Of a stretch of DNA of 34,336 nt, positions 1-8,859 are shown piece by piece. The notes beneath the pieces are model-generated. The model had not been told where the DNA came from. It worked only from the letters and a program-made list of their open reading frames with translations, and searched no databases. Every line of letters begins with the position of its first letter. Position 1 is the stretch's first letter. This DNA comes from Candidatus Moraniibacteriota bacterium (GTDB taxonomy: Bacteria; Patescibacteriota; Minisyncoccia; Moranbacterales; GCA-2747515). Where the stretch lies: positions 1 to 34,336 of the forward strand of contig PDPP01000006.1 of NCBI GenBank assembly GCA_002747515.1, given 5' to 3'. Position numbers and translations under genes: made by a program.

Positions 1-96
1 TATAAAATAGATGTCCCAGCATCACAAGCCTCAGGAGACTACACAGGATCAGTCACATACACAGCAACAACTGATGCAAGTGGATACTATCAATAA
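1..96 (+). CDS. C-terminal end of a secreted/surface protein (partial)
   Basis: Frame 1 is open from the window edge to a TAA at 94-96 and encodes 31 residues with the pattern VPASQASGDYTGSVTYTAT. This alternation of Thr, Ser, Tyr and Gly resembles the last beta-strands of WxL-like or Ig-like surface proteins, where a 'vPa.qaaGtYtgtvtYTa' ending is common. A terminator-like hairpin follows directly, which supports a real gene end. The remainder of the gene lies outside the window, so its overall function cannot be stated. Confidence 0.55.
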   Translation, partial: YKIDVPASQASGDYTGSVTYTATTDASGYYQ

Positions 97-103
97 ACAC
101 AAA

Positions 104-140
104 ACAAAAAAGGACAGGAATACTTTCTGTTCTTTTTTGT
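104..140 (+). terminator. Symmetric hairpin terminator between the surface-protein gene and recA
   Basis: ACAAAAAAGGACAGGAA and TTTCTGTTCTTTTTTGT pair over 17 bp (two G-U pairs) around a 3-nt TAC loop. The 3' side supplies the U-rich tract. The flanking A and T runs make it look usable on both strands. It begins 7 nt after the upstream stop codon. Confidence 0.75.
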
Positions 141-184
141 ATGATGAATTGAAAAGATTAAAATATTTTTGTTGTGAATTATAA

Positions 185-213
185 TTGAAAATTATTCTAT
201 ATTCTGATATAGT
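185..213 (+). promoter_or_regulatory. recA promoter, extended -10
   Basis: TTGAAA (185-190) and TATAGT (208-213) are separated by 17 bp. A TG at 205-206 forms an extended -10 (TGATATAGT). Predicted start is near 220, giving a recA leader of about 70 nt. No clear LexA-type operator was found. Confidence 0.6.
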
Positions 214-290
214 AGCCACGAAAGTGGATGTGAATCATTTTTTTTGATATGCAAACCAAATGTTCATGTAATCATTAGTGATATAATCAT

Positions 291-1325
291 ATGGCAAAGA
301 AGAAAGGTACACAAAAAGGGGAGACAAAGAATGTAGGTGCTGTAGTGGATGAAATACGAACAAAATTTGGTGACGGAATGCTCATGAAACTTGGGGAAGT
401 GAAGAAGGTGGATGTGGCAGCAATCTCAACAGGTTCGCTTTCACTGGATATCGCTGCTGGTGTTGGTGGTGTGCCACGAGGGCGTATTATTGAGGTGTAT
501 GGTCCTGAGTCTTCTGGTAAGACGACATTAGCACTGCATATTGCAGCAAATGCACAAAAAGATGGTGGTGTAGCTGCATTTGTAGATGCAGAACACGCAC
601 TTGATCCAGAATATGCAAAAAATATTGGTGTAAATATAGATGAACTTTTGGTTTCTCAGCCTGATGCAGGAGAGCAGGCACTTGATATTGTAGAAATGCT
701 TGTGCGGTCTGATGCAGTAGATGTAATCATTGTGGATTCTGTGGCAGCTTTGACTCCGCAGTCTGAGATTGATGGAGAGATGGGAGATCATCATGTGGGC
801 AAACATGCACGACTCATGAGTCAAGCATTACGAAAGCTTACATCAATTGTGGCAAAATCAAATTGCGTTGTGATTTTTATCAATCAAATTCGTATGAAGA
901 TTGGTGTGATGTTTGGTAATCCTGAAACAACGACTGGTGGAAATGCACTGAAGTTTTATTCTTCAGTGCGATTTGAAGTACGTCGTGCAGCACAGATTAA
1001 AAAGGGTGATGAAGTGGTAGGAAATCGAGTGAAGGTAAAAGTTGTGAAAAATAAAGTAGCACCACCATTTAAAGTTGCAGAATTTGATATTATGTACAAT
1101 GAGGGAATTTCTCTAGCTGGAGATGTTTTGGATGTTGGTGTTTTACAAAATGTGATTACAAAAAAGGGAAACTCTTATAGTTATAAAGAAGAAAAACTTG
1201 GTGTTGGACGAGAAAAAGCAAAGACAGCATTGAGAGAAAATCAAAAATTGCTTGCAACAATTGCAAAAGAGGTACATGAAGCGATCAAGAAAAAAGACGA
1301 AAATGAAAAAGAAACCAAAGAATAA
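291..1325 (+). CDS. recA: Recombinase RecA
   Basis: RecA forms ATP-dependent filaments on single-stranded DNA, carries out strand exchange in recombinational repair and stimulates LexA-type self-cleavage. The 344-residue length is typical. The Walker A motif GPESSGKTT is at residues 71-79; downstream are [10 protein letters not shown], the Walker B strand [14 protein letters not shown], the L1 segment around GEMGDHHVG, and the L2-region signature [21 protein letters not shown]. The C-terminus is a Lys/Glu-rich tail, common in RecA. The ATG at 291 follows an A/T-rich leader without a Shine-Dalgarno sequence. It has its own promoter upstream and is separated from pilM by 89 nt holding another promoter, so it is probably a single-gene unit. 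No LexA gene is in the window, so SOS control cannot be judged. Confidence 0.98.
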   Translation: MAKKKGTQKGETKNVGAVVDEIRTKFGDGMLMKLGEVKKVDVAAISTGSLSLDIAAGVGGVPRGRIIEVYGPESSGKTTLALHIAANAQKDGGVAAFVDAEHALDPEYAKNIGVNIDELLVSQPDAGEQALDIVEMLVRSDAVDVIIVDSVAALTPQSEIDGEMGDHHVGKHARLMSQALRKLTSIVAKSNCVVIFINQIRMKIGVMFGNPETTTGGNALKFYSSVRFEVRRAAQIKKGDEVVGNRVKVKVVKNKVAPPFKVAEFDIMYNEGISLAGDVLDVGVLQNVITKKGNSYSYKEEKLGVGREKAKTALRENQKLLATIAKEVHEAIKKKDENEKETKE

Positions 1326-1348
1326 GTGTGTATATTTGAGGTACAGAT

Positions 1349-1376
1349 TTGGCTAGTTTCTTTTTTATGGTACAAT
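1349..1376 (+). promoter_or_regulatory. Promoter of the T4P assembly operon, extended -10
   Basis: TACAAT at 1371-1376 is preceded by TGG (1368-1370), giving TGGTACAAT. A weak -35, TTGGCT, lies at 1349-1354 (16-bp spacer). Predicted start is near 1383, about 32 nt before the pilM ATG. A weaker second copy of the element (ATGGTATTGT) follows at once. Confidence 0.6.
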
Positions 1377-1414
1377 GGTATTGTCATATCAAAAACATAA
1401 AATAAAAAAGTTAT

Positions 1415-2509
1415 ATGTCATTATTTTCCTCACATGCTGACTCATATCTTGGTGTTGATTTTGGTACTCAGTCAATCAAAGCAGTTGAATTGAAGATGAT
1501 AAAGGATAAGCCGCATCTTTTAAATTATGCGTGGGTCAATGTAACAAATATTAAAGAAGTGCCTGATGAATATGATGGGGATTATGCAAAGCGTCTCAGT
1601 GGTGCCTTGAAACAACTTTTTGCAGAATTGAAGCCAAAGACAAAAAAAGCAATTGTCGCAATTCCAAGCTTTAATGGTTTGGTGATGATTGTTGATTTTC
1701 CACGTATGAGTGAAAAGGAAGTTGCAGATGCAATCAAATTTGAATCACGAAAATATATTCCAGCATCTTTGGATGAGGTGAATGTGAGTTGGGAGATTCT
1801 TGATAAAGAAAAAGAAAAAAACAAGAACAAGAAAAAGAATAAGGAAAAAGGTGAAGAGAAAAAAAGAAAAAAAGAAAAAAACAATCAGACAATGCGTGTT
1901 CTCCTTGCAGCAGCACCAAAAAGCGAAGTACAATACTATGATAGTATGTTTGAGGATACAAATGTGCGTATTGACTTATTAGAATTAGAATCTTTTTCTC
2001 TAGCACGTTCTATAATTGGAAATACACAGGGACGATTTTTGTTGGTGGATATTGGAGCAAAGACAACAAGCATTGTTTTGATAGAGGATGGTATTGTACA
2101 TGTAAGTCGTAGTGTTGATATCGGTGGAGTGGATATGACAAATGCAATTATGCAGGGTATGCAAATTACACGTGAAAGAGCGATTGCACTGAAGGAGGGT
2201 GGGGGTGATTTTTTTAATGGTGCAACAAAAATTGGGTTTCCTTCACTGAATTTTGTTGTAAATGAAATTAATCGTGTACTTAATTCGCAGAAAAGTAATG
2301 TAGTGGAGTCGCTTGTTCTGTGTGGTGGCGGATCAAAGTTAACGGGTCTTCCAGAGCAAATGGCACAAATGACTGGGCTTAAGGTAACTATAGGAAATCC
2401 ATTGAGTCATATTGTTTATGATGAGAACAAAAGTGGAAATATTAAAGAGTTAAGTCCATCATTTGCTGTCGCAATTGGACTTGCTTTGCGTGCAATTGAA
2501 GAAAAATAA
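1415..2509 (+). CDS. pilM: T4P assembly ATPase-fold protein PilM
   Basis: PilM is an actin/FtsA-like cytoplasmic protein that binds the N-terminal tail of PilN and links the inner-membrane pilus platform to the motors. Phosphate-1 motif VDFGTQSIKAVEL (about residues 14-26), phosphate-2 motif LLVDIGAKTTSIVL (about 209-222) and adenosine motif LVLCGGGSKLTGL are all present. Length is 364 residues, near the family's usual 340-360. Odd feature: residues 131-158 (nt 1805-1888) are an almost pure Lys/Glu/Asn stretch inserted after VSWEILD, where typical PilM proteins have a short loop; the coding strand there is dominated by long A runs. This is the first gene of the pilM-N-O-B-receiver-T-C-pilin operon, 30 nt upstream of pilN. 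Confidence 0.93.
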   Translation: MSLFSSHADSYLGVDFGTQSIKAVELKMIKDKPHLLNYAWVNVTNIKEVPDEYDGDYAKRLSGALKQLFAELKPKTKKAIVAIPSFNGLVMIVDFPRMSEKEVADAIKFESRKYIPASLDEVNVSWEILDKEKEKNKNKKKNKEKGEEKKRKKEKNNQTMRVLLAAAPKSEVQYYDSMFEDTNVRIDLLELESFSLARSIIGNTQGRFLLVDIGAKTTSIVLIEDGIVHVSRSVDIGGVDMTNAIMQGMQITRERAIALKEGGGDFFNGATKIGFPSLNFVVNEINRVLNSQKSNVVESLVLCGGGSKLTGLPEQMAQMTGLKVTIGNPLSHIVYDENKSGNIKELSPSFAVAIGLALRAIEEK

Positions 2510-2539
2510 TTATTATAAATAAATAGTAAATATAAAAAT

Positions 2540-3457
2540 ATGGTTTCAGGAGTTGGCTTCAAAAGCGAGGCAAATGAAGAACAAAAAAGTGTTCCTCGAA
2601 AGCGCATGGTTTCTGGTGGGTTATTCGTTACTTTTATCATTCTTGTTTTGACAGGTGGAGCACTCGGTGGCTTGAAGATGTGGGAAGGTGATTTGAATGG
2701 CCAAATCGAAGATCTTGATTCTCAGATAAAGCAGATAAAAAAAGATGCAAATAGTAGATTGGATGATAGTCATGTATCTGATTTTGCGATGCGTGCACAG
2801 TTTATGAAAAAAGAATTGTATCGTGGACGTACAACTAATGAAGTTTTGGATGAAATCGAGCGAATTATGGTTTTGAATGATAATCCGACAGATGGCAGTT
2901 CTGTTCTTGCGCAGGTACTTGATCTAATGCGTACAAGCACAGGTCTTTCAGAAGAAAAGTTGCGTCGTGTCGATACTATAAGAGATCTTTTGGACAAGGT
3001 ACAAGAAAGTGAGTTAAATGCAATTATGGAAAATTCTGATAGGTCTGGTGGGCGTGTAGTTCTTAAATCTTTTGAACATAACGTTGGTGCCTATCAGAAA
3101 AAGAATGTTAATGGTGTTAACACTGTTGTTATAGGGCCAGGAACTGTTACGATTTCTGCTGATGCTGATAATTTTGATGTAATGGCACAACAAATTGAGA
3201 AATTTAAAAATAGTGAATATTTTGATAAAGTTTCAGTTGGAGAAACAGATCGTGATGATTCTGGTCGCATTATATTTACACTTACAATGAGTGTGACAGG
3301 TTCTGATAAAACGCCATATGAGATGTATGACCCAGCAAAAAAAGAGATTGAAGAACTTCCTAAAGAAGAGAGCGGTAGTGAAATTTTTGGAACCGAAGAT
3401 GTTGCTGAAAAAACTGAATCTCCTGAGACTGTTGGTTCAGAACAAAAAAGCGAATAA
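2540..3457 (+). CDS. pilN: T4P inner-membrane platform protein PilN-like
   Basis: PilN is a bitopic membrane protein that binds PilM through its cytoplasmic N-terminus and dimerises with PilO through a coiled coil. Visible here: a short charged N-terminus, one transmembrane segment at about residues 29-46 (FVTFIILVLTGGALGGL), then a heptad-like acidic region (LNGQIEDLDSQIKQIK) and an alpha/beta domain. At 305 residues it is longer than most PilN proteins (about 180-220); the extra length includes a Glu/Ser-rich C-terminal tail from about residue 270. Assignment rests on its position directly after pilM, the topology and the following PilO-like gene, not on a sharp motif. An A-rich leader without a Shine-Dalgarno precedes the ATG. 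Confidence 0.8.
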   Translation: MVSGVGFKSEANEEQKSVPRKRMVSGGLFVTFIILVLTGGALGGLKMWEGDLNGQIEDLDSQIKQIKKDANSRLDDSHVSDFAMRAQFMKKELYRGRTTNEVLDEIERIMVLNDNPTDGSSVLAQVLDLMRTSTGLSEEKLRRVDTIRDLLDKVQESELNAIMENSDRSGGRVVLKSFEHNVGAYQKKNVNGVNTVVIGPGTVTISADADNFDVMAQQIEKFKNSEYFDKVSVGETDRDDSGRIIFTLTMSVTGSDKTPYEMYDPAKKEIEELPKEESGSEIFGTEDVAEKTESPETVGSEQKSE

Positions 3458-3508
3458 ATTATAGAATAGATATTGTTTTAAAGAATATAAATAAATAACA
3501 CAAAAAAT

Positions 3509-4216
3509 ATGGTAATTCGAATATTAATGTTTCCAATTGCACTTTTTCTTTTTTTGTACGTAGTTATTGCACAGATAGTTCCTACGTATCAATCCGTAAG
3601 ATCGGCAGGCGTTATATTGGAAACGAAAGGAGAGGAATTAGAAGAAGCGAAGAAGAAGTTGAATATTGTAGATGCTTTTATAAGTGATATTGAAGCACAT
3701 CCTGATGAGAAAGAATTTGTTGCGTCTTTTTTGCCAAATGAACAAAAAGAGGAAATCATTACAAATGACATTTGGCAAATAGCCAGAGATGCACAGGTGC
3801 AAAATGGATTTTTTGAACTTTTTTCTCTAGGATTTTCTGATACAGGAACGAAAAAAAGCAAATCATCTGTACGTGATACAAAATTGATAGAGGGACGTGT
3901 TGTTGTTAGTGGAACATACACTGAAATTCAAAAATTTATCGATCAATTGTTTCGATTTGATCGATTATATGCGTTTAAGGCTATTAATATAACAAAACCT
4001 GATGTAAAAAAGGGAGAGGAAAATATCGGACCACAGATTTTGAGTGGAAGTATTGCTTTTGCTTTTGCGTATGCGCCAGAGAGAAAGGTTACAGAAACTG
4101 CCTTATTAGGAGAATCAATTGATTATGATTTGATTAAAACGGTGATGAATTCTGTGGCGTCAAAGACACCGCTTGTCTCAGAATCACATCAAAGACAAGA
4201 TCCATTTTTACCATAG
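3509..4216 (+). CDS. pilO: T4P inner-membrane platform protein PilO-like
   Basis: PilO pairs with PilN to form the periplasmic-side scaffold of the pilus machine. The 235-residue protein has a single N-terminal transmembrane segment (about residues 3-23, ILMFPIALFLFLYVVIAQIV), a coiled-coil region (ILETKGEELEEAKKKLNIV) and a PilO-like domain containing GRVVVSGTYTEIQKFIDQL, which matches the family's pattern of a beta-strand followed by a helix measuring residue distances. It lies between pilN and pilB. The stop codon overlaps the Shine-Dalgarno of pilB (AGAGGA at 4215-4220), suggesting translational coupling. Confidence 0.8.
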   Translation: MVIRILMFPIALFLFLYVVIAQIVPTYQSVRSAGVILETKGEELEEAKKKLNIVDAFISDIEAHPDEKEFVASFLPNEQKEEIITNDIWQIARDAQVQNGFFELFSLGFSDTGTKKSKSSVRDTKLIEGRVVVSGTYTEIQKFIDQLFRFDRLYAFKAINITKPDVKKGEENIGPQILSGSIAFAFAYAPERKVTETALLGESIDYDLIKTVMNSVASKTPLVSESHQRQDPFLP

Positions 4217-4225
4217 AGGATTAAT

Positions 4226-5986
4226 ATGAATGAACAAGAGGAACAAAAAATAAATAAAGATGAAAAAAACCAAAAGGTAGTTACTGGCAACGGTGCTGAT
4301 GATACATCTATGGTTGCAAAAGCTAAGGAATTGGGTGTGAAATTACTTAGTGAAATGCCACAAAATGCTAACAAAAAATCTATTCAGATGATATCTGAGG
4401 ATATTGCGCGGAAGAATAAAATGGCAGTGTTTGATGTGGATAAAAAAACAAAAACTTTGCATGTTGCGATGGCAGATCCGCAGGACGTTAACGCATTGAA
4501 TATTTTGCGATTTTTGGCACAAAAAGATCGCATGAATATTGAGTTATATCTTATACGGGAAATTTTGTTAGAAAGTTTATATAGTCTATATGGTAGTGCA
4601 GAGCGTGCTGTGGAGGATGTTGTGCAGTCTTTTGAAGAAAATGAGGGTGGTAGTAAGAAAAAGGATTTTAATATTGTTGGAGAAAAAGAAAGTATTCAAG
4701 ATGCACCTGTTGCAAAACTGGTACATGTAATCATCAAACATGCACTTGATGGTAAGGCGTCTGATATTCATATTGAACCAATTGATAAGACATATCGAGT
4801 GCGATTTCGTCAGGATGGTATTTTACATGCTTCACTTACATTTCCGCTTGAGGTAGGACGAGCTGTGATATCACGTATTAAAATTCTTTCAAATTTAAAA
4901 ATTGATGAGAAACGAAAACCGCAGGATGGACGTTTTCGTATTAATGACAAGGGAAATGATATTGATTTTCGTGTCTCTAGCCTTCCGGTTGTGGAAGGGG
5001 AAAAAATCGTGATGCGTGTTTTGGAAAAAGATCGTCAGACATTTGATCTAAAAGAGCTTGGTATGATGGGTACACAGTATGAGATGTTTCTTGAACGGAT
5101 AAAGGACCCATTTGGCATGATTCTTATGACAGGACCGACGGGTTCTGGTAAATCTACCACTCTCTATGCTTTTTTGAAAATTCTCAATGGTGAAGAACGT
5201 AACATTATTACACTTGAAGATCCTGTGGAATATTTTGTGCCAGGCATTAATCAATCACAGGTAAAGCCAGAGGTAGGGTATACATTTGCAAGCGGATTGC
5301 GTAGCATTTTACGTCAGGATCCAAATGTGATTATGGTTGGTGAAATTCGTGATAGTGAAACTGCGGAGCTCGGTGTACACGCTGCACTTACAGGTCATCT
5401 CGTGTTTTCCACAGTTCATACAAATAATGCAATTGGTGCATTACCTCGTTTTATAGATTTAGGTATTGAACCATTTCTTATCTCATCATCAGTACGTGTA
5501 ATTGCAGCACAACGTCTTGTGCGAAAAATTTGTAAAAATTGCAAAGAAGAAATGCATGTTCCTGATAATGTTATAGAGAAAGTGAGAGCAAATTTGGAGG
5601 GTGTGAGTGAAGATGAAATGAAAAAATATGGATTAGATATTTCCAAAGGGTTTAAATTTTATCGTGGCAAAGGGTGTAAAAAGTGTGAAAATCTTGGTTT
5701 ACGTGGACGATTGGCGCTTTATGAAGCAATTGATCTTGATCGAGAAATGCAGGATCTAATTGTCGAAGAGGAAGGAAATGTTCTGCAAGTTGAAAGACTT
5801 GCACGTAAAAAGGGGTTTATTACTCTGAAACAGGATGGTATATTAAAAATGCTTCTTGGCCTTACAACTCTTTCGGAACTTGAGCGTGTTACGGAAGGAG
5901 ATATGACAATTGGTGGAAAATTAGATGAAATTATGGATGAAGAAGCAATGCAAGAGGATATGAAAAAAATCGGTAAATCATATTAA
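4226..5986 (+). CDS. pilB: T4P assembly ATPase PilB
   Basis: PilB is the hexameric ATPase that powers pilus extension. N-terminal residues about 20-120 form an MshEN/T2SSE-N-like domain. The ATPase core has Walker A GPTGSGKST at residues 303-311, an Asp box around ITLEDPVEYF, Walker B IMVGEIRDSETAE, and a His box GHLVFSTVHTNNA. A tetracysteine zinc site (CKNC and CKKC) sits after the core, as usual in PilB/GspE but not in PilT. Length 586 fits the family. The start has one of the few recognisable Shine-Dalgarno sequences here (AGAGGA, 5-nt spacing). The next gene starts 13 nt after the stop. Confidence 0.96.
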   Translation: MNEQEEQKINKDEKNQKVVTGNGADDTSMVAKAKELGVKLLSEMPQNANKKSIQMISEDIARKNKMAVFDVDKKTKTLHVAMADPQDVNALNILRFLAQKDRMNIELYLIREILLESLYSLYGSAERAVEDVVQSFEENEGGSKKKDFNIVGEKESIQDAPVAKLVHVIIKHALDGKASDIHIEPIDKTYRVRFRQDGILHASLTFPLEVGRAVISRIKILSNLKIDEKRKPQDGRFRINDKGNDIDFRVSSLPVVEGEKIVMRVLEKDRQTFDLKELGMMGTQYEMFLERIKDPFGMILMTGPTGSGKSTTLYAFLKILNGEERNIITLEDPVEYFVPGINQSQVKPEVGYTFASGLRSILRQDPNVIMVGEIRDSETAELGVHAALTGHLVFSTVHTNNAIGALPRFIDLGIEPFLISSSVRVIAAQRLVRKICKNCKEEMHVPDNVIEKVRANLEGVSEDEMKKYGLDISKGFKFYRGKGCKKCENLGLRGRLALYEAIDLDREMQDLIVEEEGNVLQVERLARKKGFITLKQDGILKMLLGLTTLSELERVTEGDMTIGGKLDEIMDEEAMQEDMKKIGKSY

Positions 5987-5999
5987 ATAGAAAATAATT

Positions 6000-6392
6000 A
6001 TGACACAAGAAGAGCAAAATGAAAAAAAGATGATTATGATCGCTGAGGACGATGCGTTTATCGGTGATATATATGAAGTAAAATTAAAAGACGCAGGATT
6101 TGATGTTGTATTGGCAAATAATGGTCGTGATGCGATTGAAAAATTGGAATCTGGTGTTCGACCGCACATTATTCTTTTGGACATTGTGATGCCGTATATG
6201 GATGGATTTGATGTTCTAGAAGCGATTAATAATAGAGAGGAATGGAAAGAAATTCCTATTGTGTTATTGACGAATCTTTCACAAAAAGAAGATGTGGATA
6301 GAGGCATGTCATTAGGTGCAAAAGATTATTTGATTAAGTCGCATTTCACACCAACAGAAGTGTTATCAAAGGTGGAAAAATATATTTTATAA
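6000..6392 (+). CDS. Single-domain CheY-like response regulator
   Basis: The protein is a stand-alone receiver of 130 residues with the acidic pocket AEDD (residues 15-18), phosphoacceptor Asp61 in LLDIVMPYMDG, the conserved Thr in VLLTNLS, and Lys in AKDYLIKS. There is no output domain. Its place between pilB and pilT suggests that it acts on one or both motor ATPases, as PilG/PilH-like receivers do in Pseudomonas twitching control; this is inference. No histidine kinase is encoded in the window, so its phosphodonor is unknown. Confidence 0.93.
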   Translation: MTQEEQNEKKMIMIAEDDAFIGDIYEVKLKDAGFDVVLANNGRDAIEKLESGVRPHIILLDIVMPYMDGFDVLEAINNREEWKEIPIVLLTNLSQKEDVDRGMSLGAKDYLIKSHFTPTEVLSKVEKYIL

Positions 6393-6429
6393 AGAAATTT
6401 TTCCGTTTTTTCGTATAAAAACAAAATTT

Positions 6430-7530
6430 ATGAACTCACTGCATGCTGAACAACGTATAAAAAATCTCTTACGCCTTGGCGCTCAACAAAACGCATCAGA
6501 TCTTCATTTTGCTGTTGGCAGACATCCAACTTTGCGTATTGATGGAAAGTTAATCCCTCTTGAACAGGAGGCTGTTTTAGTTCCAGAAGACACGAAAGCA
6601 TTTGCAGATTATCTTTTGAACGCACATCACAAAGAAATATTTCTTGAAAATGGTGAGGTGGATTTTTCATATAATTTAGAAGATAAGGTGCGTTTCCGTA
6701 CAAATGTTTTTTATCAGCGTGGCTTTGTTGGTATCGTTATGCGTGTGATTAATAGTGATATTCGACGATTAGAAGAGCTTGGTGTGCCAAATATTGTGTA
6801 TGAGTTTGCAAATTTTTCACAAGGTCTTTTCTTGGTAACGGGGCCAGTCGGTCATGGTAAATCAACGACTTTAGCAGCTCTTGTTGATTATATTAATCAC
6901 AATAAAAAACATCATATTGTTACAATTGAAGATCCAATTGAATATATGTATGAGCAAGATCGTTGTATTATCAATCAGCGTGAAATCGGGCAAGATTCAC
7001 AGACATTTGCAGCTGCATTGCGAGCTGCATTGCGTGAAGATACAAATGTAATTTTGATTGGTGAAATGCGCGATCTTGAAACAATTAGCACAGTGATTAC
7101 TGCAGCTGAAACAGGACATTTGATTTTTGCAACATTACATACAAATGATGCAGCGCAGACGATTGATCGTATTATTGATACATTTCCTTCACATCAACAA
7201 AATCAAGTGCGATCACAATTGTCAAGTGTATTGCTTGGTGTGATGTCGCAGAGACTTATTCCACATACAAATGGTGGACGAGTTCCAGCAGTTGAAATTA
7301 TGATAAGAAATCATGCAATTGAAAATTTAATTCGTGAAGATAAGACATATCAAATTGATTCGGTTATTGAAACAAGTCAAAAGGAAGGAATGATTTCACT
7401 TGATAAATCTCTAGCTGAATTACTTCAAGCTGGTGATATCAGTTTAGATCATGCGATGACCTATGCAAAAAATCGTGACTATGTACGCATGCTTGTTGGT
7501 CGTGGAGAGAAAATTCATATTGAAGAATAA
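6430..7530 (+). CDS. pilT: T4P retraction ATPase PilT
   Basis: PilT depolymerises the pilus, giving twitching motility and DNA or surface pulling. Its 366-residue length matches the family. Residues 1-100 form the PAS-like N-terminal domain (NASDLHFAVGRHPTLRIDG). Walker A is GPVGHGKST at 138-146 (often GPTGSGKST), followed by Asp box TIEDPIEYMY, Walker B ILIGEMRDLETI and His box GHLIFATLHTNDA. The PilT-typical AIRNLIRE-like motif appears as AIENLIREDKTYQI. No zinc cysteines are present, which separates it from PilB. Its presence implies a retractable, not only static, pilus. Confidence 0.96.
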   Translation: MNSLHAEQRIKNLLRLGAQQNASDLHFAVGRHPTLRIDGKLIPLEQEAVLVPEDTKAFADYLLNAHHKEIFLENGEVDFSYNLEDKVRFRTNVFYQRGFVGIVMRVINSDIRRLEELGVPNIVYEFANFSQGLFLVTGPVGHGKSTTLAALVDYINHNKKHHIVTIEDPIEYMYEQDRCIINQREIGQDSQTFAAALRAALREDTNVILIGEMRDLETISTVITAAETGHLIFATLHTNDAAQTIDRIIDTFPSHQQNQVRSQLSSVLLGVMSQRLIPHTNGGRVPAVEIMIRNHAIENLIREDKTYQIDSVIETSQKEGMISLDKSLAELLQAGDISLDHAMTYAKNRDYVRMLVGRGEKIHIEE

Positions 7531-7548
7531 AAATATAAAGTATTTTTT

Positions 7549-8757
7549 ATGAAGTTTAAATTTAAAGCAAGAACACAAGAGGGAGAAATTAAACGTGGAG
7601 ATATCGAAGCAATCGATCGTGAATCAGCCACTAAATTATTGCAAAAAAGCGGGATGGTGCCTGTGAGTATTCGAGAGATTAAGCGCAGTGAATCAATGTC
7701 AGCAACAATCGAACGATTGACATCTTCTGTTTCTCAAAAAGATCTTTTATTGTTCTATCGTCAATTATCAACACTAGTAGGAGCAAAAATTCCAATTGCT
7801 CCAGCACTACGCACAATCCATAATCAAACGGAAAATGCACAGCTACGTGTTGTTGTGGCAGAAGTGGTTGCCGATGTGGAAGATGGTATTTCTATTTCTG
7901 AAAGTTTTAGTAAACATAAGAATATTTTTACGCCACTTTCTATTAATATGATTAAGGCAGGTGAAGTTTCTGGAAGCCTGCAAGATGCAATTGATTTTGT
8001 AGCAGAAAGTGCTGAAAATAATTATCAGATGAAAGGAAAAATTCGTGGTGCGCTCATGTATCCACTTTTTGTGATTGCTGTGGCAATTGTGATTGGTTTT
8101 GTAACGATGACATGGATTTTGCCAAAGCTTACAGTTGTGATCAAGGATCTTCAAGCTGAAGTGCCGTGGTATACGCAGGTAATGATTAATATTGGGGATT
8201 TCATGCAAATGTATTGGTGGGCTGTTCTTATTGTTATATTTGGAATTATTGGATCTGGTGTTTATTATATTCGTTCTGAAGATGGAAACAAGGAATGGGA
8301 TCGTATGAAATTGCGTATTCCAGTGGTAGGAGAGTTGTTTAGATATGTATATATTACACGTTTTTCTGAAAATCTTTCTGTATTGCTAAAGGGTGGTATC
8401 CCAATTGTGCGTTCCCTTATTATTGTTGCAGATGTGGTGGATAACATTGTATATAAAAACATCATTCTTAAAGCTGCACAGGATGTAAAAACTGGAGGAG
8501 ATATTAATTCAGAGTTTTTCAAACATGAAGAGTTTCCACCAATGGTTTCAAGTATGATTAAGATTGGAGAGGAGACTGGTCGTATTAGTGAAATTTTGGA
8601 TGATGTCTCACGTTTTTATAAATCAGAAGTTGATCAGATTACGCGTGATTTTTCATCGATTATTGAACCGATTTTGATTGTAGGATTGGGTATTGGTGTT
8701 GGTATCTTGGTGATGGCAGTTTTGTTGCCAGTGTATAATATTGCAGGACAGATGTAG
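7549..8757 (+). CDS. pilC: T4P inner-membrane platform protein PilC
   Basis: PilC is the polytopic core on which the motor ATPases act. The 402-residue protein has an N-terminal cytoplasmic segment, two T2SSF domains (about residues 65-190 and 270-395) and three membrane helices: about 165-190 (LFVIAVAIVIGFVTMTWIL), about 222-243, and a C-terminal one ending in GVGILVMAVLLPVYN. The repeated motifs LLFYRQLSTLVGAKIPI and FSENLSVLLKGGIPIV, and the paired MIKAGEVSGSL / MIKIGEETGRI, are diagnostic. It starts 18 nt after pilT. The following 102 nt carry the pilin promoter. Confidence 0.95.
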   Translation: MKFKFKARTQEGEIKRGDIEAIDRESATKLLQKSGMVPVSIREIKRSESMSATIERLTSSVSQKDLLLFYRQLSTLVGAKIPIAPALRTIHNQTENAQLRVVVAEVVADVEDGISISESFSKHKNIFTPLSINMIKAGEVSGSLQDAIDFVAESAENNYQMKGKIRGALMYPLFVIAVAIVIGFVTMTWILPKLTVVIKDLQAEVPWYTQVMINIGDFMQMYWWAVLIVIFGIIGSGVYYIRSEDGNKEWDRMKLRIPVVGELFRYVYITRFSENLSVLLKGGIPIVRSLIIVADVVDNIVYKNIILKAAQDVKTGGDINSEFFKHEEFPPMVSSMIKIGEETGRISEILDDVSRFYKSEVDQITRDFSSIIEPILIVGLGIGVGILVMAVLLPVYNIAGQM

Positions 8758-8806
8758 TTACTCCTTGTGAATAAATAGGGGAGTATCATTTATTGATATT
8801 TTGGTG

Positions 8807-8812
8807 TATAAT
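8807..8812 (+). promoter_or_regulatory. Candidate -10 box of the major pilin
   Basis: A consensus TATAAT sits in TTTGGTGTATAATAG, 47 nt before the pilin ATG. A -35 at the expected distance is poor (TATCAT-like, near 8784-8789). The TG is directly adjacent to the box and not one base away. A separate pilin promoter is plausible but not certain. Confidence 0.4.
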
Positions 8813-8844
8813 AGTTAAGTAAAGATAAAAATAAAAAAAAGAAT

Positions 8845-8852
8845 GGAGGTGA
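8845..8852 (+). promoter_or_regulatory. Consensus Shine-Dalgarno of the major pilin
   Basis: GGAGGTGA lies 7 nt upstream of the ATG at 8860. It is the best Shine-Dalgarno in the window; most neighbouring genes have only A-rich leaders. This suggests that the pilin is translated at a much higher level than the machine genes before it. Confidence 0.85.
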
Positions 8853-8859
8853 CACAAGA

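Noticed and set aside
250..268. Possible LexA/SOS operator before recA (AAACCAAATGTTC).
   Set aside because: The half-sites are spaced by five, not four, bases and the left half is poor; it also lies downstream of the chosen promoter. No LexA gene is available for support.
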